40,217 nucleotides of DNA from an uncultured Methylococcaceae bacterium (GCA_903945375.1 CAJAVP010000071.1:1-40217), one strand, 5' to 3'. Numbered from the stretch's first letter, positions 26,216 to 36,105 are shown. Made by a program: numbers and translations. The notes: generated by a model not told the origin, from the letters alone.

Positions 26216-27817
26216 TCAATCGGGCTGATTTGGGCAATAGTCTCGGAAATCAATATCCGGAAAAATGTTATCTAGGATCTCAAGAGCGGTCAAGTAACGT
26301 TCATCAATCTTACCGCTACGCACACTTTCGTATAAAAAGTTAAAACGAGCCAAATGATCGGTAATACGCTTATTGGCGTATTCGATAGTCGTACCAGACT
26401 TCATAATAAACGGCCAATCTGACGATTGGGCGAGCAAAATGGATCTGACGGCTTGATTTAAGGCTCTTTCTTGCAGCGGTGAGACGGAGAATTTTTGTAG
26501 ATCTAAGACAAATTTTTCCATTTGTGTACTGGCTTTATGAAGAAAGGGCCAAATCCAATCGTTGCTTTCATTAATCCAATAACTTGAATAACCTTGATCG
26601 CCCCAAGTAGACGCCGAAGGTGTGGCCGTTTGTAGTACATAGCCCGCATCCAGATAATCACGACAACTGAGCATTTTAATACCGTTGCTATCGTTGGTCG
26701 CCAGACGTAGTACTTGCTCTAACCAAAACGGCCCTTCAAACCACCAATGCCCAAACAATTCAGCATCGTAAGGTGCAACAATCAGCGGGGGGCGATCCAT
26801 ATCAGCACTCAGTGCATTGATTTGCTGTTGCCGCTTATTAATAAAGTCTTGTGCGTGTTGTTTGGCTTTGGCAAGTGCAAGCCGAGGTCGATAAAGTTCT
26901 TTTGGGCCTTGAGTGCCGGTAATTCGATGGTATTTAATACCGGTGTTGATGCGTGTTTTACCTTCCAAAATATACGGTGCAATATAATCCATATCCAGAT
27001 CGAAGCCGATATCTCGGTAATATTCGCGATAATCAAAATCCCCCGGATAGCCTTCATGAGAACTCCATACCTGACGTGAAGATTCAGGATCACGCGCAAA
27101 AGCGGCAACGCCATTGTGACATGCTAAGGGAGCATATACGCCATATCGCGGTACTTCAGAGGCGTTAGTGAGGCTATGGGTATCCGTAAAAAAATAACGG
27201 ATACCCTGGTCATGCAGAGAGACTTCTAAGCCCGGATAATAACCACACTCAGGAAGCCAAAAGCCAGCAGGAGCAGCGTCAAAATAGGTTTTAAACGTAT
27301 CAATCCCGACTTTAATTTGATTGCGAACAGCGGTTTCACTCACGCTCAACAACGGCAGGAAGCCGTGCGTAGCGGCGCACGTAATAATTTCTAAGTTGCC
27401 GGTATTTTGATGCTGCTTCAACGCATCAATTAGATTGCACTGATATTGGCTTTTATATCTATTCAATGTGTTGTGAAAAAAACGTCGGTACAGCCGTGCT
27501 ATTTTGTGATATTCCGGCTGGCTTTGTGTCCGATGGACTTCTTTGTGTGCCAATTCCAGTAGTTTATGTAAATGCGTGATATAACGAGATTGGAGCAGTT
27601 CATCACTTAACATAGATAAGAGTGTTGGCGATAAGGATAGTGTAAGCCGATAGTGAACCTGATCTTTTTGTAAACGTTCTAGCATTGCCAGCAAGGGCAA
27701 ATAGCATTCGGTAATAGCCTCAAATAACCAGTTTTCTTCAAAAAAACTTTCGTGTTCAGGATGACGCACATAAGGAAGGTGAGCGTGCAAAATTATACTT
27801 AGAAAGCCATGTTCCAT
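26216..27817 (-). CDS. GH57 1,4-alpha-glucan (glycogen) branching enzyme
   Basis: A 533-residue family-57 glycoside hydrolase of the branching-enzyme (TK1436/DUF1957-type) group, which makes alpha-1,6 branches in glycogen. All GH57 regions are present: HAHLPYVRHPE (11-21), ATHGFLPLL (149-157), GFWLPECGYYPG with nucleophile Glu190, APYDAELFGHWWFEGP with acid/base Asp351, and a C-terminal region NQAVRSILLAQSSDWPF. Length and spacing match branching enzymes rather than the longer amylases or amylopullulanases. It starts 6 bases after the DUF4912 gene, so the two are coupled. No GH13 GlgB is in the window, so this may be the main branching activity here. Cytoplasmic. Confidence 0.92.
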   Translation of the reverse strand: MEHGFLSIILHAHLPYVRHPEHESFFEENWLFEAITECYLPLLAMLERLQKDQVHYRLTLSLSPTLLSMLSDELLQSRYITHLHKLLELAHKEVHRTQSQPEYHKIARLYRRFFHNTLNRYKSQYQCNLIDALKQHQNTGNLEIITCAATHGFLPLLSVSETAVRNQIKVGIDTFKTYFDAAPAGFWLPECGYYPGLEVSLHDQGIRYFFTDTHSLTNASEVPRYGVYAPLACHNGVAAFARDPESSRQVWSSHEGYPGDFDYREYYRDIGFDLDMDYIAPYILEGKTRINTGIKYHRITGTQGPKELYRPRLALAKAKQHAQDFINKRQQQINALSADMDRPPLIVAPYDAELFGHWWFEGPFWLEQVLRLATNDSNGIKMLSCRDYLDAGYVLQTATPSASTWGDQGYSSYWINESNDWIWPFLHKASTQMEKFVLDLQKFSVSPLQERALNQAVRSILLAQSSDWPFIMKSGTTIEYANKRITDHLARFNFLYESVRSGKIDERYLTALEILDNIFPDIDFRDYCPNQPD

Positions 27818-27823
27818 CGTTTT

Positions 27824-28789
27824 TTAGATTCCTAAACCGGATGCGTGTTTGCTTTTTAAAAACAATGCGTTATTTTTCATGTTTTTAAAAATAATATGTT
27901 GATTGATATCTTTGGCGTGTTCTAAGAACATGTGTTGCAACTGGGAGAAAAAAAAGAACTCGTCTGAACGATAAGGCTCAATATCCACCTGTTCGTAGAC
28001 GTGATGAGGCGCTCTAAACACAAAGGTTTCATCTGCAAAATTACACATAATGGGTTCAAAAATAATCGAGTCATCTGTGTACGCAAAGAGGGAGGATTGT
28101 AAAGTCTGTGAGATGACTTCTGGCGCATGTTGCGAATGGAGTTTTCGAGGGCTTGATGCAGACCTTAAGGTATCACAGGGGACACGAATCATATTGGATT
28201 CGGCGATAACCGATAAGTGATTGTCTGCTTGCAATCGACCAATACTCGCAGAATAGGCCGTGCCTGAAACGGGCAATCGAATTTCTTGCCTAGATTCTAA
28301 GTTATGTAGAGCTAAGTCAAACCATAAACGAGTGGCTGCATTTGACGTTATCTCATTAGGTCGCCAATAAATCCTTAGAATTAAGGGATTATCCAAGCCT
28401 TTTTCAGTATGGTGTTGGCTCTGTTCGGGATTAATCGCCCAATAAGCATAAAGATGATAAGGATCGACAGGCAGCAGCATCAGTTCAGATACGGGCTCTG
28501 AGATTGTGCTGGGTGCAAATTGGCGACTAATCAATTCACTAATGTCACACAATTCATGAGCGGAAAGCTGTGTCATTGAATTGCGACTGCGATGAAGAGT
28601 CTGCGTTGATTCATATGGTTTAGACGTAACTAGGTGATTGGGTTTTTTAAGCTCATCAGAATACTTAACTGCTATAAAATCACGCTCAGGTACGGGCGTG
28701 TAAAGACGGGTAATTTCCTGACTAATTTCAAACAGTTCTTCCTGTGAAAGCTGAATTTGGGTATCATACCCACGGAGAGAAATCGTCAT
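27824..28789 (-). CDS. DUF4912 domain protein with a duplicated N-terminal helix motif
   Basis: A 321-residue protein. The DUF4912 domain (about 103-220) starts LMLLPVDPYHLYAYWAI and continues through ILRIYWRPNEI and the WFDLAL/SASIGRL strands. This domain is commonly coded next to GH57 branching enzymes, and its function is unknown. Before it, a short motif occurs twice: QLSQEELFEISQEITRLYTP (13-32) and QLSAHELCDISELISRQFAP (74-93), separated by a charged linker. Repeated amphipathic helices like these are plausible binding sites for a partner. The C-terminal ~100 residues (FFFFSQLQHMFLEHAKDI) are not assigned. It is the first gene of the - strand glycogen operon and is divergent from glgX. 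Confidence 0.8.
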   Translation of the reverse strand: MTISLRGYDTQIQLSQEELFEISQEITRLYTPVPERDFIAVKYSDELKKPNHLVTSKPYESTQTLHRSRNSMTQLSAHELCDISELISRQFAPSTISEPVSELMLLPVDPYHLYAYWAINPEQSQHHTEKGLDNPLILRIYWRPNEITSNAATRLWFDLALHNLESRQEIRLPVSGTAYSASIGRLQADNHLSVIAESNMIRVPCDTLRSASSPRKLHSQHAPEVISQTLQSSLFAYTDDSIIFEPIMCNFADETFVFRAPHHVYEQVDIEPYRSDEFFFFSQLQHMFLEHAKDINQHIIFKNMKNNALFLKSKHASGLGI

Positions 28790-29020
28790 TGCTGGTTTTT
28801 AGTCGTTAATCGTTAATACTTGTTTTTCCTAGAGTTTTTCGGCAAGTTTTTAATTTGGCATGGGCTAATTTCCCGCGTCACCAACATGAAAAATACTGTG
28901 TATCCATGTTTTACCGATCAACTTACTTTGCAGAAGACTCTAACCTTTGGCGATTATTTTTGCAAGGCATTTTAATCCCAACTACTTTGTTTAGTTATAA
29001 CTGCTGATTTTAAAGATAAT

Positions 29021-29052
29021 TTGACAAATTTTAATAAAAATCGGCCTATACC
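29021..29052 (+). promoter_or_regulatory. Candidate glgX promoter in the divergent intergenic region
   Basis: The 308-base gap 28790-29097 separates two divergent glycogen transcripts and must hold both promoters. On the + strand a perfect -35 TTGACA (29021-29026) is followed 20 bases later by TATACC (29047-29052), or at 18 bases by the weaker CCTATA. Spacing is long, so activation by a regulator is possible. I see no convincing - strand promoter. No ORF or RNA gene is recognisable in the gap. Confidence 0.3.
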
Positions 29053-29097
29053 TATGCTATTAATAGGTCATGCGGCTACCCAAACAGAGATAAGGAT

Positions 29098-31248
29098 ATG
29101 CAAATACCCCATTACAAATTAAAGCACGGCTCACCCTATCCATTAGGTGCTAAGTATGTTGCGCATGACATCCACAATATGCGTCGTCATGACGACGGCT
29201 CGCCTTACGCCTACAAAGGCGGTGGAGTGAATTTTTCTATTTTTAGTCGCCATGCAAGTTCAGTGGATTTATTGTTGTTTGAGTCGTCTGAATGCGAACA
29301 TCCCTTCCAAGTCATTACCTTAGAGAAAGAGAAAAATCGCACGTTTTTTTCTTGGCATGTCTTTGTTAAAGAATTACCGATTGGCACTTGGTATTGTTGG
29401 CGCTTGGATGGTTTAAATCAGCCTCGCGAATCCGGTTTACGCTTCGATAAGCAAAAATATTTACTAGATCCTTGGGCACGCGCAGTTAGTAATAAACGTT
29501 GGAAACGTGGTTCTGCCTGTATTCCTGGAGATAATGGCAATACCGCGATGCGTTGTATGGTGGTTGATGAAGATTACAATTGGGACGGCGATAAACTACT
29601 GGCTATTCGAAGCGAACGGGCTATTGTCTATGAGCTCCATGTCGGTGGGTTTACTCGACACCCTTCTGCAAACGTCAATAACCCGGGTACTTTTGCTGGG
29701 TTAATCGAAAAAATACCCTATCTGCAAGAATTGGGCATCACGCATGTTGAGCTACTGCCTATCATGGCGTTTGATGAGCAAGATGTGCCCGGTCATACCG
29801 CTGATTTAGGTTTAAAAAATTACTGGGGCTACAGTACTCATAGTTTTTTTAGTCCTCATCCGGGATTTTGTGTGACTCCCGAGCAAGGTACGCATTTAGA
29901 TGAATTTCGCGATTTAGTTAAAGCACTGCACAAAGCAGGTATAGCCATTATCCTAGATGTCGTTTTTAATCATACCTCAGAGGCCGGTACAAATGGCCCT
30001 CTCATTAACTTTAAAGGCATTTTAGGGGATATTTTTTACCACTTAGATCCCAATGATAAAAGCATCTTCTATGACTACACGGGTTGCGGTAATACGGTCA
30101 ACGCCAATCATCCTCTAGTGTCCCGATTTATCATTAGCTGTTTGGAATATTGGGTAAGAGAAATGCACGTTGATGGCTTTCGCTTTGATTTGGCCAGTGC
30201 TTTGGCGCGTGGTGAAGGTGGGGCGGTGTTGAATAATCCTCCGGTATTATGGGGTATTGAGTTATCTGAACAATTGGCAAAAACTAAATTGATTGCAGAA
30301 GCATGGGATGCTGCGGGCTTATACCAAGTTGGAAGTTTTCCTGGCTATCGTTGGGCAGAATGGAATGGTCGTTACCGTGATGTAATTCGACGCTTCTTAC
30401 GTGGAGAAAAAGGTATTGTTCGTGAAGTAGCTACTCGTATTTGTGGCAGCAGTGATCTTTACGAATCGCAAGGTCGCTTGCCGATTAGCGGCATTAACTT
30501 CATTACTTGTCATGATGGCTTTACTTTGTACGATTTATTTAGCTACAACCAAAAGCATAATGAAGCCAATGGCGAAAGTAATCGCGATGGTTGTAGTAAT
30601 AACTTGAGTTGCAATAGCGGCGTAGAGGGTGATACAGATGATGTTGAGATTATCGCCTTACGAAGAAAACAAACCAAAAATGCGTTTGCGATTTTATTGT
30701 TAAGTCAAGGCGTGCCAATGATTTATGCTGGCGACGAATTTTTGAACACGCAAAAAGGTAATAACAACGGCTATTGTCAGGATAATGAATTATCCTGGTT
30801 AGACTGGAATATGGCACAACAAAATGCCGACATGCTGCGTTTTGTTCAGCAAATGATCGCTTTCCGAAAACGCCACCATGCGTTGATGCGGCGGCGTTTT
30901 CTAACAGGCAATCCAGCAGAGCACAAGCTCTTGCCGGACATCTATTGGCACGGCCCAATTGCCCATAGTACGCCGTGCTGGCATGATCCTGAGTCACGAA
31001 AATTGATTTTTACCTTGGCGGGGATAGAGCATGATGAGCCGGACTTGCACATCGTCATGAATATGTCGGACGAGCAAAAACTCATTGAATTACCGCTTAT
31101 TGAAGGAAAGTGCTGGTGTTTAGCGTTAGATACGTCGCGACCTTCGCCCAATGACATCGTGCTACGTGAGCAGCAACACGCCTTAAATGATAGTCATTAC
31201 AACGTAGACCCAAAGTCTGTCGTGGTTTTTGAAAATATTACAATATAG
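29098..31248 (+). CDS. glgX: Glycogen debranching enzyme GlgX (isoamylase-type, GH13_11)
   Basis: Hydrolyses alpha-1,6 branches of glycogen, usually after phosphorylase trimming. The 716 residues start with a CBM48-type domain (GGGVNFSIFSRHASSVDLLLFE; GTWYCWRLDG). The catalytic barrel follows with KNYWGYSTHSFFSPHPGF, ILDVVFNHTSE, VDGFRFDLASAL (nucleophile Asp364), LIAEAWDAAG (acid/base Glu401) and FITCHDGFTLYDL (Asp473). YAGDEFLNTQKGNNNGYCQDN is typical of GlgX and TreX proteins. The AAGG at 29092-29095 is only two bases from the ATG; AGAGA at 29086-29090 is better spaced. It is divergent from the GH57 operon and ends in an inverted repeat. Confidence 0.94.
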   Translation: MQIPHYKLKHGSPYPLGAKYVAHDIHNMRRHDDGSPYAYKGGGVNFSIFSRHASSVDLLLFESSECEHPFQVITLEKEKNRTFFSWHVFVKELPIGTWYCWRLDGLNQPRESGLRFDKQKYLLDPWARAVSNKRWKRGSACIPGDNGNTAMRCMVVDEDYNWDGDKLLAIRSERAIVYELHVGGFTRHPSANVNNPGTFAGLIEKIPYLQELGITHVELLPIMAFDEQDVPGHTADLGLKNYWGYSTHSFFSPHPGFCVTPEQGTHLDEFRDLVKALHKAGIAIILDVVFNHTSEAGTNGPLINFKGILGDIFYHLDPNDKSIFYDYTGCGNTVNANHPLVSRFIISCLEYWVREMHVDGFRFDLASALARGEGGAVLNNPPVLWGIELSEQLAKTKLIAEAWDAAGLYQVGSFPGYRWAEWNGRYRDVIRRFLRGEKGIVREVATRICGSSDLYESQGRLPISGINFITCHDGFTLYDLFSYNQKHNEANGESNRDGCSNNLSCNSGVEGDTDDVEIIALRRKQTKNAFAILLLSQGVPMIYAGDEFLNTQKGNNNGYCQDNELSWLDWNMAQQNADMLRFVQQMIAFRKRHHALMRRRFLTGNPAEHKLLPDIYWHGPIAHSTPCWHDPESRKLIFTLAGIEHDEPDLHIVMNMSDEQKLIELPLIEGKCWCLALDTSRPSPNDIVLREQQHALNDSHYNVDPKSVVVFENITI

Positions 31249-31261
31249 ATTTAGTTAGCTG

Positions 31262-31315
31262 CTTTAGCTACGATTTACGTTGATGGACTTACTTAAAACG
31301 TAATCGTCGCTAAAG
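31262..31315. terminator. Long inverted repeat just after glgX
   Basis: CTTTAGC-T-ACGATTTACGTT (31262-31281) and AACGTAATCG-TCGCTAAAG (31297-31315) form a roughly 19-base stem with one bulge and one mismatch around a 15-base loop. It begins 13 bases after the glgX stop. It lacks a U-tract (ATGCCCCCTT follows), so it could be a 3'-end stabilising hairpin or a factor-dependent terminator. The rest of 31316-31547 holds nothing I can recognise. Confidence 0.45.
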
Positions 31316-31525
31316 ATGCCCCCTTGATTCCAGTCAATACCCTTTTGCAAATCCAAAAACTAAGCTTACGCTGACGCAAGTAATGATTAATCTAAAACAG
31401 TTAACCAACAGAAAACCTTGGGTTTTTTCTCTATTTAGCAGCACCGACATATTGTTCACACCCTGAAAATCATAGGACAGCCTTAAGGTAATTACACATT
31501 TATTTCATTCTATACTGCATAACTA

Positions 31526-31553
31526 TTGCACAACCCAAATCTATGGGTATAAT
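31526..31553 (+). promoter_or_regulatory. Sigma-70-type promoter of the tRNA-Val gene
   Basis: -35 TTGCAC (31526-31531), 16-base spacer, perfect -10 TATAAT (31548-31553). Start would fall near 31560, about 23 bases before the mature tRNA. This is the strongest promoter-like sequence in the window and is well placed. Confidence 0.75.
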
Positions 31554-31582
31554 ACGCAGCTCTTGAAGTTACACAGAGCTTC

Positions 31583-31659
31583 AGGCGCGTAGCTCAGTTG
31601 GTTAGAGCACCACCTTGACATGGTGGGGGTCGTTGGTTCGAGTCCAATCGCGCCTACCA
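31583..31659 (+). tRNA. tRNA-Val (anticodon GAC)
   Basis: The 77-base cloverleaf starts at A31583. Acceptor AGGCGCG pairs fully with CGCGCCT, followed by encoded ACCA. The D arm is GCTC/GAGC. The anticodon stem CCACC/GGTGG has loop TTGACAT, giving anticodon GAC (reads GUC and GUU). The T arm GTTGG-TTCGAGT-CCAAT has one G-U pair. The body closely matches known gammaproteobacterial tRNA-Val(GAC). The CCA end is encoded. Confidence 0.95.
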
Positions 31660-31666
31660 GAACAAT

Positions 31667-31690
31667 AAGCACTGCATGCAGTGCTTTTTT
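31667..31690 (+). terminator. Intrinsic terminator after tRNA-Val
   Basis: A near-perfect palindrome AAGCACTGCA-TGCAGTGCTT (31667-31686) runs into TTTTTT. It lies 7 bases after the tRNA and 22 bases before thrS. It should end the tRNA transcript, leaving thrS expression to readthrough or to an unseen start; it might also work as an attenuator for thrS. Confidence 0.75.
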
Positions 31691-31712
31691 ATTGCTTAAT
31701 ACATAGACAAAA

Positions 31713-33620
31713 ATGCCCGTAATTACCCTTCCAGATGGATCGCAGCGAATTTTTGAACAAGCTGTAACAGTGATGGATATCGCTAAATCCATCGGTTCAG
31801 GCTTAGCTAAGGCAACATTAGCAGCAAAAGTTAATGGCGATTTGGTTGATGCCAGTACGTTAATTGAGCAGGATGTCGAACTACAAATTATCACTACAAA
31901 AGATGAAATAGGGCTTGAGGTTATTCGTCATTCTACGGCTCATCTTTTGGCGCAAGCGGTTAAGCAACTCTATCCCGATGCACAAGTGACCATAGGGCCT
32001 GTCATAGAAAATGGTTTTTATTATGACTTTGCTTATCATCGACCCTTTACTCCTGATGACTTAATTCAGATAGAAGCTAAGATGCAGCAATTAGCGACCG
32101 ATGATTATCCGGTTGTGCGCTCGGTTTTGTCGCGTGATGAGGCTATTTGTTTTTTTAAGGATCAAGGCGAGCTTTATAAAGCAGAAATTATTGCATCTAT
32201 TCCAGTCGAGCAAGATTTGTCACTTTATGAGCAAGGTGGATTTACGGATCTTTGTCGGGGTCCACATGTACCTAGCACTGGGAAGTTAACAGCCTTTAAG
32301 CTAATGAAAATTGCAGGGGCTTATTGGCGGGGTAACTCGGATAACGAGATGTTGCAACGTATTTATGGCACGGCATGGAGCGATAAAAAAGATTTACAAG
32401 CCTATTTGCATCGTCTTGAAGAAGCAGAAAAGCGTGATCACCGTAAATTAGCAAAAACTCTAGATTTATTTCATACCCAAGAAGAAGCGCCTGGGATGGT
32501 GTTTTGGCATGAAAAAGGTTGGATTATTTATCAAGAAGTTGAGCAATACATTCGCCAAAAATTGCGCCTAAATGGTTATGGTGAAGTTAAAACACCGCAG
32601 TTAGTAGATCGTTCGCTTTGGGAGAAATCAGGGCATTGGGACAAGTTTGGTAATATGATATTTACCACGCATTCGGAACAACGCGATTATGCGATTAAGC
32701 CAATGAATTGCCCTTGCCATATTCAGATTTATAACCAAGGCATAAAGAGCTATCGTGATTTACCTATACGTTTGGCGGAGTTTGGCTCGTGTCACCGCAA
32801 TGAACCTTCTGGAACGCTGCATGGCTTAATGCGCGTCAGGAACTTTGTTCAGGATGATGCACATATTTTTTGTACAGAAGGTCAAATTCAAAGCGAAGTA
32901 TCTAACTTTATTGATATGCTGTTTGATGTCTATAAAGATTTTGGCTTTGAAGAAATTATCATCAAATTATCTACCCGCCCTGAAAATCGAGTAGGTGATG
33001 ATTCGGTTTGGGATAAAGCCGAGGGCGCACTAGAACTTGCGCTCAATAATAAAGGGCTAAAATGGGATTTACAGCCCGGTGAAGGTGCTTTTTATGGCCC
33101 TAAAATTGAGTTCTCTTTAAAAGATTGTCTGGCTCGAGTTTGGCAGTGCGGAACAATTCAAGTTGATTTTTCTATGCCCAATCGATTGGATGCTAGCTAT
33201 ATTGCCGAAGATGGCTCAAGACAAGTTCCAGTGATGTTGCATCGGGCTATTTTGGGTTCGCTTGAGCGCTTTATAGGCATTCTGATTGAGGAATACGCCG
33301 GAAAATTTCCGCTGTGGTTATCGCCAGTACAGGTTGTGCTGTTGAATATCACCGATAAACACGCCGATTATGCTTTACAAACTTTACATTACCTCGAGTC
33401 TCAAGGTATTCGTGCCAAAACTGACTTAAGAAATGAGAAAGTAGGTTTTAAAATCCGTGAGCATTCTATGCAACGGATTCCATATCTCGTTATCATTGGT
33501 GATAAAGAGCTGGAAGAAAAACGCATCACTGTCCGTACACAAAAAGGTGATGACTTAGGTAGTCTGTCAATCGATACATTTACCGAACGGCTTAAAAAAG
33601 AGATTGAGGACAGAACATAA
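31713..33620 (+). CDS. thrS: Threonyl-tRNA synthetase
   Basis: Charges tRNA-Thr. The 635 residues have the full architecture. The N-terminal TGS domain (1-60) is followed by the editing domain with HSTAHLLAQ (His73, His77) and [12 protein letters not shown]. The class II core has [11 protein letters not shown] (zinc-binding Cys near 333), [20 protein letters not shown] (motif 2) and [20 protein letters not shown] (motif 3). The anticodon-binding domain starts near [17 protein letters not shown]. It opens the conserved thrS-infC-rpmI-rplT-pheST-ihfA block. The ATG is only 22 bases from the tRNA-Val terminator, so there is no room for the long structured operator found upstream of E. coli thrS. 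Confidence 0.97.
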   Translation: MPVITLPDGSQRIFEQAVTVMDIAKSIGSGLAKATLAAKVNGDLVDASTLIEQDVELQIITTKDEIGLEVIRHSTAHLLAQAVKQLYPDAQVTIGPVIENGFYYDFAYHRPFTPDDLIQIEAKMQQLATDDYPVVRSVLSRDEAICFFKDQGELYKAEIIASIPVEQDLSLYEQGGFTDLCRGPHVPSTGKLTAFKLMKIAGAYWRGNSDNEMLQRIYGTAWSDKKDLQAYLHRLEEAEKRDHRKLAKTLDLFHTQEEAPGMVFWHEKGWIIYQEVEQYIRQKLRLNGYGEVKTPQLVDRSLWEKSGHWDKFGNMIFTTHSEQRDYAIKPMNCPCHIQIYNQGIKSYRDLPIRLAEFGSCHRNEPSGTLHGLMRVRNFVQDDAHIFCTEGQIQSEVSNFIDMLFDVYKDFGFEEIIIKLSTRPENRVGDDSVWDKAEGALELALNNKGLKWDLQPGEGAFYGPKIEFSLKDCLARVWQCGTIQVDFSMPNRLDASYIAEDGSRQVPVMLHRAILGSLERFIGILIEEYAGKFPLWLSPVQVVLLNITDKHADYALQTLHYLESQGIRAKTDLRNEKVGFKIREHSMQRIPYLVIIGDKELEEKRITVRTQKGDDLGSLSIDTFTERLKKEIEDRT

Positions 33621-33643
33621 TTATGATTTTGGAGGATTAGGGT

Positions 33644-34168
33644 ATCGCTGCTAAAAAAGATGAAACGCGCCTGAATGATTCAATCACTGCAAGACGCGTG
33701 AGGGTAACAGGCCCAGAAGGGGAAGCATTAGGTATTATCTCTTTAGATGAAGCTAAACAGATCGCTTATGCTGCGGACTTGGATTTAGTAGAAATATCGC
33801 CAAACGCGGATCCTCCGGTTTGTAAGATAATGAACTATGGCAAATTTCAGTTTGAGCAAAATAAAAAACTGGCATTAGCTAAAAAGAAGCAAAAACAAAT
33901 TCAGGTTAAAGAAATTAAATTCAGACCCGGAACCGATGAAGGGGATTATCAGGTTAAGTTAAAAAGCTTAATTAAATTCCTTAACGACGGCGACAAAACC
34001 AAGATTACCGTGCGTTATCGGGGTCGAGAAATGGCGCATAGGGAAATCGGTATGGATCAATTGAAGCGTATTGAAAAAGACCTAGAAGAACTGGCCATTG
34101 TCGAGCAATTTCCAAAAATGGAAGGTCGTCAAATGATTATGGTCATGGCACCTAAAAAGAAAAAATAG
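33644..34168 (+). CDS. infC: Translation initiation factor IF-3 with an ATC start codon
   Basis: Binds the 30S subunit, prevents subunit joining and discriminates initiation codons. I place the start at ATC 33644 (ATC GCT GCT AAA AAA GAT). GGAGG (33631-33635) sits eight bases before it, the N-terminal sequence [20 protein letters not shown] is typical of IF-3, and no ATG or GTG occurs in frame near a ribosome site. The GTG at 33698 would delete the first part of the N domain. Length becomes 174 residues, normal for the family. The N domain ends near [10 protein letters not shown]; the linker is [19 protein letters not shown]; the C domain follows. IF-3 itself rejects AUU/AUC/AUA starts, so infC translation is autoregulated in the family, and this gene fits that logic. 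Confidence 0.93.
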   Translation: MAAKKDETRLNDSITARRVRVTGPEGEALGIISLDEAKQIAYAADLDLVEISPNADPPVCKIMNYGKFQFEQNKKLALAKKKQKQIQVKEIKFRPGTDEGDYQVKLKSLIKFLNDGDKTKITVRYRGREMAHREIGMDQLKRIEKDLEELAIVEQFPKMEGRQMIMVMAPKKKK

Positions 34169-34221
34169 CTTCTGCTCATTACTTCAGGAATTTATAGCTT
34201 TTTCTTAAAAGTTATTATAGC

Positions 34222-34302
34222 AATCCGGATCGATTGCCGAACGCATCCATCGGTGCAAACTATTCTTGCAGGGCCTTGCATTTTGCCTTGCCGGATTTTT
34301 AA
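34222..34302 (+). promoter_or_regulatory. Candidate ribosomal-protein (L20-type) leader before rpmI
   Basis: The 170 bases between infC and rpmI contain perfect arms AATCCGG (34222-34228) and CCGGATT (34291-34297), the latter running into TTTTT. A shorter inner stem around TTGCCGA and TCGGTGCAA lies between them. A long-range stem in exactly this position recalls the L20 autoregulatory leader of the infC-rpmI-rplT operon. The U-run would also allow attenuation. Assignment is by position and pairing only; sequence match to the known leader was not tested. Confidence 0.4.
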
Positions 34303-34338
34303 CTCAGGGATCTTATTTTTAATTATTGGAGCAAACAA

Positions 34339-34536
34339 ATGCCAAAAATAAAAACTAACCGTGGTGCTGCCAAGCGTTTTAGACGCACTGGCAACGGTGG
34401 CTTTAAATGTGGACAGTCTCATCGCCGCCATATTTTGACTAAAAAGTCGACCAAAAGAAAAAGACAGCTACGCAAGCCTACGTCTATTCATCCATCTGAT
34501 GTGCGTATGGCGATACGCATGATGCCTTACAGTTAA
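34339..34536 (+). CDS. rpmI: 50S ribosomal protein bL35
   Basis: A 65-residue basic protein of the large subunit. The whole sequence fits the family: [40 protein letters not shown], then [24 protein letters not shown] lies upstream with normal spacing (TTGGAGCAAACAAATG). It is followed 11 bases later by rplT, its invariable partner. Confidence 0.97.
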   Translation: MPKIKTNRGAAKRFRRTGNGGFKCGQSHRRHILTKKSTKRKRQLRKPTSIHPSDVRMAIRMMPYS

Positions 34537-34547
34537 GGAAAACTATC

Positions 34548-34910
34548 ATGCCTAGAGTAAAACGTGGCGTAACTGCCAGAGCCAGACATAAAAAAGTTTT
34601 AAAATTAGCCAAAGGCTATTACGGTGCCCGCAGCAGGATTTATCGCGTTGCCAAACAAGCCGTTATTAAAGCCGGGCAATATGCTTACCGTGACCGCAAA
34701 CAAAGAAAGCGTCAATTCCGCGCGTTGTGGATTGTTCGTATTAATGCGGCATCCAGACTATACGGCATTTCGTATAGCCGATTGATTAACGGTTTAACAA
34801 AAGCCAATGTAGCAATCGACCGTAAGGTTTTAGCCGATATTGCAGTACGCGACATTGAAGCATTTGGTGAAATCGCCAAAATCGCCAAGGCTAACCAAAG
34901 CAAGCCTTAG
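34548..34910 (+). CDS. rplT: 50S ribosomal protein bL20
   Basis: The 120-residue assembly protein of the large subunit, and in enterobacteria the autogenous repressor of rpmI-rplT. The N-terminal basic arm is [20 protein letters not shown] and [20 protein letters not shown]. The globular end is [20 protein letters not shown] with [23 protein letters not shown] (TTAAGGAAAACTATCATG) precedes the start. The stop is followed by a hairpin that may separate expression of pheS. Confidence 0.97.
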   Translation: MPRVKRGVTARARHKKVLKLAKGYYGARSRIYRVAKQAVIKAGQYAYRDRKQRKRQFRALWIVRINAASRLYGISYSRLINGLTKANVAIDRKVLADIAVRDIEAFGEIAKIAKANQSKP

Positions 34911-34920
34911 TCGCGTCTTA

Positions 34921-34967
34921 TGAGCCTGTCCTGATAGTTATTATTTGGGCAGGTTCATTTCTATTTA
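34921..34967 (+). terminator. Hairpin with U-rich tail between rplT and pheS (terminator or attenuator)
   Basis: TGAGCCTGTCC (34921-34931) pairs along 11 positions (two G-U) with GGGCAGGTTCA (34947-34957), followed by TTTCTATTTA. The U-tract is broken, so termination should be partial. In E. coli pheST is controlled by an attenuator with a Phe-rich leader peptide; I see no Phe-rich peptide here, so leader-peptide control is not supported. Confidence 0.5.
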
Positions 34968-35025
34968 GGACGAGTGGTATCTATGTCACCACCGTCAAGA
35001 AAAAAATTTTATAGCCATTTCATAG

Positions 35026-36087
<1,062 letters not shown>

Positions 36088-36105
36088 ACAGGAAATCATA
36101 GCGTC

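Noticed and set aside
31584..31659. tRNA-Val beginning at G31584
   Set aside because: The acceptor stem would then contain a C-C mismatch; starting at A31583 gives seven good pairs.
31541..31894. 117-codon - strand frame over tRNA-Val and the thrS start
   Set aside because: It reads through the tRNA and antisense of thrS; a known false call type around tRNA genes.
33698..33700. GTG start for infC
   Set aside because: It would remove the conserved first residues of IF-3 and has no ribosome binding site; ATC 33644 has GGAGG at good spacing.
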